Shown here in pieces: positions 5,118 to 8,002 of a stretch of 8,002 nt of DNA. The translations under genes and the position numbers were made by a program. Position 1 is the stretch's first letter. Each line of letters opens with the position of its first letter. The notes under the pieces are model-generated. The model was not told the DNA's origin. It searched no databases and was given only the letters and a program-made list of their open reading frames with translations. The DNA comes from Candidatus Omnitrophota bacterium (GTDB lineage: Bacteria; Omnitrophota; Gorgyraeia; 2-01-FULL-45-10): assembly GCA_026387165.1 (NCBI GenBank), contig JAPLMG010000207.1, positions 1 through 8,002 of the forward strand. The letters run 5' to 3'.

Positions 5118-6804
5118 GAAGCGCGTTACCATAGAAGGGATGAGGGAGGCCCTGCGCCTATTCCGGCGGTTTAAGGCCGTCCTCGCGAAATACCGGAAGA
5201 GCGAAATAGCCGTCCTCGCGATCGGAACGGTCTGTGCGCTATTTTCGCTCGTAAACCCGTATCTCGGAAAGATAATACTCGACAGCGGCATATTGAGTAA
5301 AAACGCGGCCGTATTTTTGACTTTCACGGCGATCGGCGGGACGCTCTATCTGGTGATCCAGGCCCTGGAGAAGGGCGATTCGGCCCTGAGGGACCGGCTG
5401 TCGCGCCGGGTGAGGGCGGGCCTCACCAGGCAGGCCTTCAGGAAGGTGAAGAAGATCTCCCTCGGATCCTTTGCCGGAGCCTCGTCCGACGAATATGTGA
5501 CGAAGATCAGCTCGGACATAGCCGTCAGTGCGGAGATAATAACGAATACTCCGCCCGATTTTGTGAAGGCCGCCTTGAAAATTATCCTCATAACCTCGGT
5601 CATATCTTTCATAAACGTGAAGATATTGATCGTCATACTCGCTTACCAGCTGATAGCGGCAGTCCAGATGAATTACTTCACGAAGGCGAGCAGGTCGCTG
5701 GCCGTCGAGGCGTACGCCCAATCGAGGAAGATGGCGAACGCGCTTGGCCGGATATTTTCACAGATATATTTCGTCAAGGCCTCGGGCCGGATGGGCGCGA
5801 TGCTCGCGAAGTGTTTTGGCATCCTCGCCGGATCGATCAGGATAGAGGCCGCTATTTCGAGGATGGATATCTTATCCGGCACGGTGTCGGAACTGTCCGG
5901 TAAGTTATTTTTCGGCGTGGTCGGGATCGCGGGAACGATGCTCGTCATAAAAGGGCGCTTGACGCTCGGAGAGCTCGGCGCGATCATGGCCTATATGACC
6001 CAGGGGTCGTCGGCTTATTCGGCCCTTTTAAATCTTTGCCGGAGAGTTACGCTCAACCGGCTTCCTCTCGAGAGAGTGGCCCAGCTCTTAGATACGCGGA
6101 TAGATATTGTAGAGAAAAACAGCGCCGCGGAGATCGGCCCCTCGAGCGCGGGGATAGAGTTTAGGGGCGTCTCTTTCGGATACTCAGGCGGCAGGCGCAT
6201 CCTCGAAAAGGCCGATCTTCTTATAATGCCAGGGGAGAGGTCGGCCCTCGTCGGCGCGTCCGGATGCGGCAAGACGACGATCGTCAATCTCATCCTGCGC
6301 CTTTACGATGTCGATGAAGGGAGCATCCTTTTGGACGGCCGCGACGTAAGAGGCCTGAAGATGAGGTCGATCTGCGGCCATATCGGGCTGGCCCCTCAGC
6401 TGCCGTTCATCTGGGGCGACAGCGTAAGGAGCAACATCGCCTACGGCTATCTTTCGATCGATGATGCCGCCGTGAAAAGGGCGGCCGGGATCGCTGAGAT
6501 AGATTCATTAATAGAGGGCCTGCCGGATGGCTACGACACGTTCTTGTCGGAGATGGTCGCGCCGCTTTCGCAGGGCCAGAAACAGAGGATAGCGATAGCC
6601 CGCGCGGTCGCGAAGAGCCCCAGGATACTTATCTTAGACGAGGCGTGCTCGTCGCTGGACTCGAAGACGGAAGAGAAGATAATGGAGAATATAAAGAGAG
6701 AGCTCCCCGGCATAACGCTTATAACAGTCACTCACCGCCTCGCGGCGGTAAAGAAGATGGACCGGGTCTATTTCCTGAAATCCGCCGGCGAAATGATCGC
6801 CTAG
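5104..6804 (+). CDS. ABC exporter (fused membrane and ATPase domains), C-terminally shortened
   Basis: A half-transporter of 566 residues. The membrane domain covers about 35-315, with hydrophobic segments near 35-55, 67-87, 157-190 and 262-300. The ATPase domain has Walker A GASGCGKT (384-391), Q-loop Gln432, signature LSQGQKQR (488-495), Walker B ILILDE (508-513) and H-loop His544, so all catalytic elements are intact. There is no N-terminal C39 peptidase domain, unlike dedicated bacteriocin exporters, so leader removal needs another enzyme. It probably exports the modified peptide as a homodimer. It overlaps the kinase gene by 14 nt and uses the strong ribosome site at 5091-5097. Oddity: it ends GEMIA-stop, but the same frame continues for 22 codons into the conserved tail normal for this family, so the TAG at 6802-6804 looks like a nonsense mutation. 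Function is probably retained because no motif is lost. Confidence 0.9.
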   Translation: MPGDKKRVTIEGMREALRLFRRFKAVLAKYRKSEIAVLAIGTVCALFSLVNPYLGKIILDSGILSKNAAVFLTFTAIGGTLYLVIQALEKGDSALRDRLSRRVRAGLTRQAFRKVKKISLGSFAGASSDEYVTKISSDIAVSAEIITNTPPDFVKAALKIILITSVISFINVKILIVILAYQLIAAVQMNYFTKASRSLAVEAYAQSRKMANALGRIFSQIYFVKASGRMGAMLAKCFGILAGSIRIEAAISRMDILSGTVSELSGKLFFGVVGIAGTMLVIKGRLTLGELGAIMAYMTQGSSAYSALLNLCRRVTLNRLPLERVAQLLDTRIDIVEKNSAAEIGPSSAGIEFRGVSFGYSGGRRILEKADLLIMPGERSALVGASGCGKTTIVNLILRLYDVDEGSILLDGRDVRGLKMRSICGHIGLAPQLPFIWGDSVRSNIAYGYLSIDDAAVKRAAGIAEIDSLIEGLPDGYDTFLSEMVAPLSQGQKQRIAIARAVAKSPRILILDEACSSLDSKTEEKIMENIKRELPGITLITVTHRLAAVKKMDRVYFLKSAGEMIA

Positions 6805-6873
6805 ACCCACAGGGCGCTTGCCCAGAGCGACCCCAGATACACAGAATTATTCGCGAGCCAAATAGGAAAATAG
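6805..6873 (+). other. Detached C-terminal tail of the ABC exporter
   Basis: Directly after the amber codon 6802-6804, and in the same frame, the sequence reads THRALAQSDPRYTELFASQ and then IGK before TAG 6871-6873. The pattern GTH-x-x-L-x5-Y-x-x-L at this position is the usual end of exporter ATPase domains, which begin it with a few residues such as xxGTH. The segment therefore belongs to the exporter and is now untranslated unless the amber codon is read through. The last three residues and the second stop come from the leader of the adjoining REP element. Confidence 0.8.
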
Positions 6874-6874
6874 G

Positions 6875-6939
6875 GAAAATAGGTACGGGTTCATTTTTAT
6901 CTGGAAGCAGTACAGAAAAATGAACCCGTCCCTATTTTC
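6875..6939. repeat. REP palindrome E (upstream of RAYT)
   Basis: The 24-nt arms 6875-6898 and 6916-6939 pair except at T6884, around a 17-nt loop (6899-6915). Its left edge carries a short slip duplication: AAAATAGGG occurs just before a second AAAATAGG, which copy F lacks. The hairpin ends in TTTTCT, so it could act as a terminator after the exporter gene. Confidence 0.88.
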
Positions 6940-6971
6940 TCGGCGGCAGCAAGGGCTAAGTTCTTTTTATC

Positions 6972-7000
6972 TTGACAGAATATTCTTGGCATCGTAAAGT
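6972..7000 (+). promoter_or_regulatory. Promoter of the RAYT gene
   Basis: TTGACA (6972-6977; 6 of 6) and TAAAGT (6995-7000; 4 of 6) are separated by 17 bp. The predicted transcription start is about 7007, two bases before the ATG at 7009, so the mRNA would be essentially leaderless. No Shine-Dalgarno sequence precedes the ATG. Confidence 0.55.
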
Positions 7001-7008
7001 ACAGTCAA

Positions 7009-7746
7009 ATGCCGAGAGTTGCAAGAAATATAATTTCTGATATACCTTACCATGTAATCCACAGAGGAAATAATCGACAAAAAATATTCTTTTGTGATCG
7101 GGATTACAGATACTTCCTGTCCTTAATAAAAGAGGCAAAGAAAAAATACAGATGTAGACTGTATTCATATGTCCTGATGCCCAATCATATACATCTTCTT
7201 CTGGAGTCGCCTCAAAGCTCAGAGAATTTCGCCAAATATATTAAATTGCTCGCCCAAAAATACTCTCAACATATCAACAAAGGATATAAAAGAACTGGCA
7301 CGCTATGGGAGGGAAAATTCAAGAGTTCGCTTGTCTCAAGGGATAATTATCTCTTGGCCTGCAGCAGATATATAGAAATGAACCCTGTAAGAGCTCATAT
7401 AGTCAAGGATCCCAAAGACTATATATGGAGTAGTCACAGGTATAAAATAGGGCAGTGTGAAGGCGCTGCATTGCTTGATCCAGACCCATTATATATCGAT
7501 CTAGGTAAAGATGGTAATGAAAGACAAAAGAATTACCGGAAGTGGTTCAAAGAAAGTATCCCACCGCAGGAATGGGATTTAATCCGAAACGCGGTAAACA
7601 AAGGTAGTGTTTTTGGAAGCAGTAACTTTAAAGAAAGAATGGAGAAGCTGTTGGGAAGAAGCCTTGACACAAGAAACAAAGGGAGGCCCAAAAATAGGAA
7701 AATAGGGACGGGTTCATTTTTATCTGGAAGCAGTACAGAAAAATGA
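7009..7746 (+). CDS. REP-associated tyrosine transposase (RAYT, Y1/HUH family)
   Basis: A protein of 245 residues. The HUH motif appears as PNHIHLLLE with His60 and His62, and RYIEMNPVRA contains Tyr121, the likely nucleophile that joins to the 5' end of cleaved single-stranded DNA. The opening MPR-x-AR and YHV-x-x-RGNNR (residues 14-23), and LWEGKFKSSLV near 99-109, are family hallmarks. It recognises and moves REP hairpins such as those on either side. Family members commonly end shortly after a basic GRP segment, here GRPKNRK (225-231). The final 14 or so residues are encoded by palindrome F and the stop TGA (7744-7746) lies in its right arm, so this tail is probably incidental. Codon use and AT content differ from the biosynthetic genes, consistent with a mobile origin. 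The frame is intact, so the enzyme may be active. Confidence 0.92.
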   Translation: MPRVARNIISDIPYHVIHRGNNRQKIFFCDRDYRYFLSLIKEAKKKYRCRLYSYVLMPNHIHLLLESPQSSENFAKYIKLLAQKYSQHINKGYKRTGTLWEGKFKSSLVSRDNYLLACSRYIEMNPVRAHIVKDPKDYIWSSHRYKIGQCEGAALLDPDPLYIDLGKDGNERQKNYRKWFKESIPPQEWDLIRNAVNKGSVFGSSNFKERMEKLLGRSLDTRNKGRPKNRKIGTGSFLSGSSTEK

Positions 7747-7762
7747 ACCCGTCCCTATTTTC
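7698..7762. repeat. REP palindrome F (downstream of RAYT)
   Basis: The arms 7698-7721 and 7739-7762 are perfect 24-nt complements around the same 17-nt loop as palindrome E. It encodes the C-terminal residues and stop of RAYT in one frame and, from ATG 7743 in its right arm, the first residues of the nucleotidyltransferase in another. Confidence 0.9.
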
Positions 7763-8002
7763 TACGAAAGAGCTGCTCTTCGCGTGCTCCCGGCCGCAAG
7801 GGCCCGACATACGGCGCGATGTGATAAGCTCGCTGATAAGGCGCGGCGTCGATCTCGAATACCTCCGTTTCCTCGCCGTCAACCATCACGTCTCCTCGCT
7901 CGTTTATAACGCCTTGAAATTCTACACGCCTTCTTCGCCGCCGGAGGAAAGAGCCATTAAGGGCCTGCGGGTATCCTGCCTGGCTCTCTCGGCCGCGAAC
8001 AG
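7743..8002 (+). CDS. Nucleotidyltransferase-family protein, 5' part
   Basis: The frame opens at ATG 7743 and runs beyond the window, showing 86 residues. After the REP-encoded MNPSLFS come KELLFACSRP, a long helical segment, RRGVDLEYLRFLAVNHHVSSLVYNAL and further helices. This resembles the N-terminal helical region of the large uncharacterised nucleotidyltransferase family (NTP_transf_5 type), often found near PqqD-type, HprK-like and RiPP genes. The catalytic GG/GS and Asp motifs would lie downstream and cannot be checked. If correct, it may adenylylate or otherwise modify the peptide, or carry out a cluster-specific step not yet understood. The start codon lies inside palindrome F and overlaps the RAYT stop as ATGA (7743-7746). 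There is no ribosome site, so the original start may have been lost when the element inserted. Confidence 0.65.
   Translation, partial: MNPSLFSTKELLFACSRPQGPDIRRDVISSLIRRGVDLEYLRFLAVNHHVSSLVYNALKFYTPSSPPEERAIKGLRVSCLALSAAN

Larger units (their letters stand above)
6875..7762. mobile_element. RAYT transposase unit bounded by two REP palindromes
   Basis: An 888-bp unit consisting of palindrome E (6875-6939), a RAYT transposase gene (7009-7746) and palindrome F (7698-7762). The palindromes differ at one base over 65 nt, including an identical 17-nt loop, and the transposase is visibly AT-richer than the genes around it. This is the standard architecture of REP-associated tyrosine transposases, which mobilise single-stranded REP DNA. 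It separates the exporter from the nucleotidyltransferase gene, so it probably entered an existing operon. No target-site duplication is evident, as expected for HUH enzymes. Confidence 0.8.

Noticed and set aside
6802..6804. Genome-wide reassignment of TAG to an amino acid
   Set aside because: The peptidase gene also ends in TAG at 703-705, and reading through it gives only REP-derived sequence to another TAG, so TAG behaves as a normal stop. The exporter case looks local.
6645..6923. Open frame of 92 codons on the + strand over the exporter end
   Set aside because: It is out of frame with the intact exporter ATPase domain and ends in palindrome E; no homology is recognisable.
6875..7762. 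Repeated palindromes as a CRISPR array
   Set aside because: There are no regularly spaced short direct repeats with unique spacers. The copies are hairpins at gene boundaries and flank a RAYT transposase, which explains them.
154..8002. Classical lasso peptide cluster
   Set aside because: The leader YxxP motif, kinase and nucleotidyltransferase resemble one, but the visible window has no asparagine-synthetase-like cyclase and no transglutaminase-like leader protease, and the core is long and Cys-rich.

Overview
The window reads as a stretch of bacterial chromosome, moderately GC-rich in its core genes, from an uncultivated-type lineage. The heavy use of AGG, AUA and AAG codons, the genome-wide-style palindromic repeats and the RAYT transposase would fit Omnitrophota or a deltaproteobacterium-like group, but this is an impression and nothing in the window fixes the taxonomy. 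All eight genes found lie on the + strand and use the standard bacterial code.

Layout. 1-110: an operator-like pair of 15-bp palindromes and a sigma70-type promoter. 154-705: S26 (signal-peptidase-like) peptidase. 703-767: REP-like palindrome. 677-1828: first radical SAM/SPASM enzyme. 1833-1908: second REP-like palindrome. 1929-2189: stand-alone PqqD-like RiPP recognition element (RRE). 2186-3511: second radical SAM/SPASM enzyme with its own N-terminal PqqD-like domain. 3512-3862: gene-free gap filled by several unrelated repeat families. 3876-3904: strong promoter. 3911-4273: cysteine-rich repeat peptide, the candidate precursor. 4275-5117: HPr-kinase-like protein. 5104-6804: ABC exporter with an in-frame amber codon near its C-terminus. 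6875-7762: RAYT transposase between two nearly identical REP hairpins. 7743-8002: start of a nucleotidyltransferase-family protein that runs off the window.

The genes form a coherent ribosomal-peptide (RiPP) biosynthetic locus. The 120-residue precursor candidate has a Lys-rich leader with a YxxP motif and a core of eight CxxG units, the later ones exactly ten residues apart. The stand-alone PqqD protein and the PqqD domain of the second rSAM enzyme would hold the leader, while the two SPASM enzymes would modify the core, plausibly by radical chemistry such as thioether formation. The HPr-kinase-like protein may phosphorylate the peptide, the exporter lacks a C39 protease domain, and the S26 peptidase is the obvious candidate to cut off the leader. 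The combination of two SPASM enzymes, HprK-like kinase, S26 peptidase, exporter and nucleotidyltransferase around a CxxG decapeptide-repeat precursor does not match any named RiPP class I can identify.

A second theme is invasion by RAYT-mobilised REP palindromes. They sit exactly on gene junctions, and in two cases they supply the start codon, and once the stop codon, of a biosynthetic gene.
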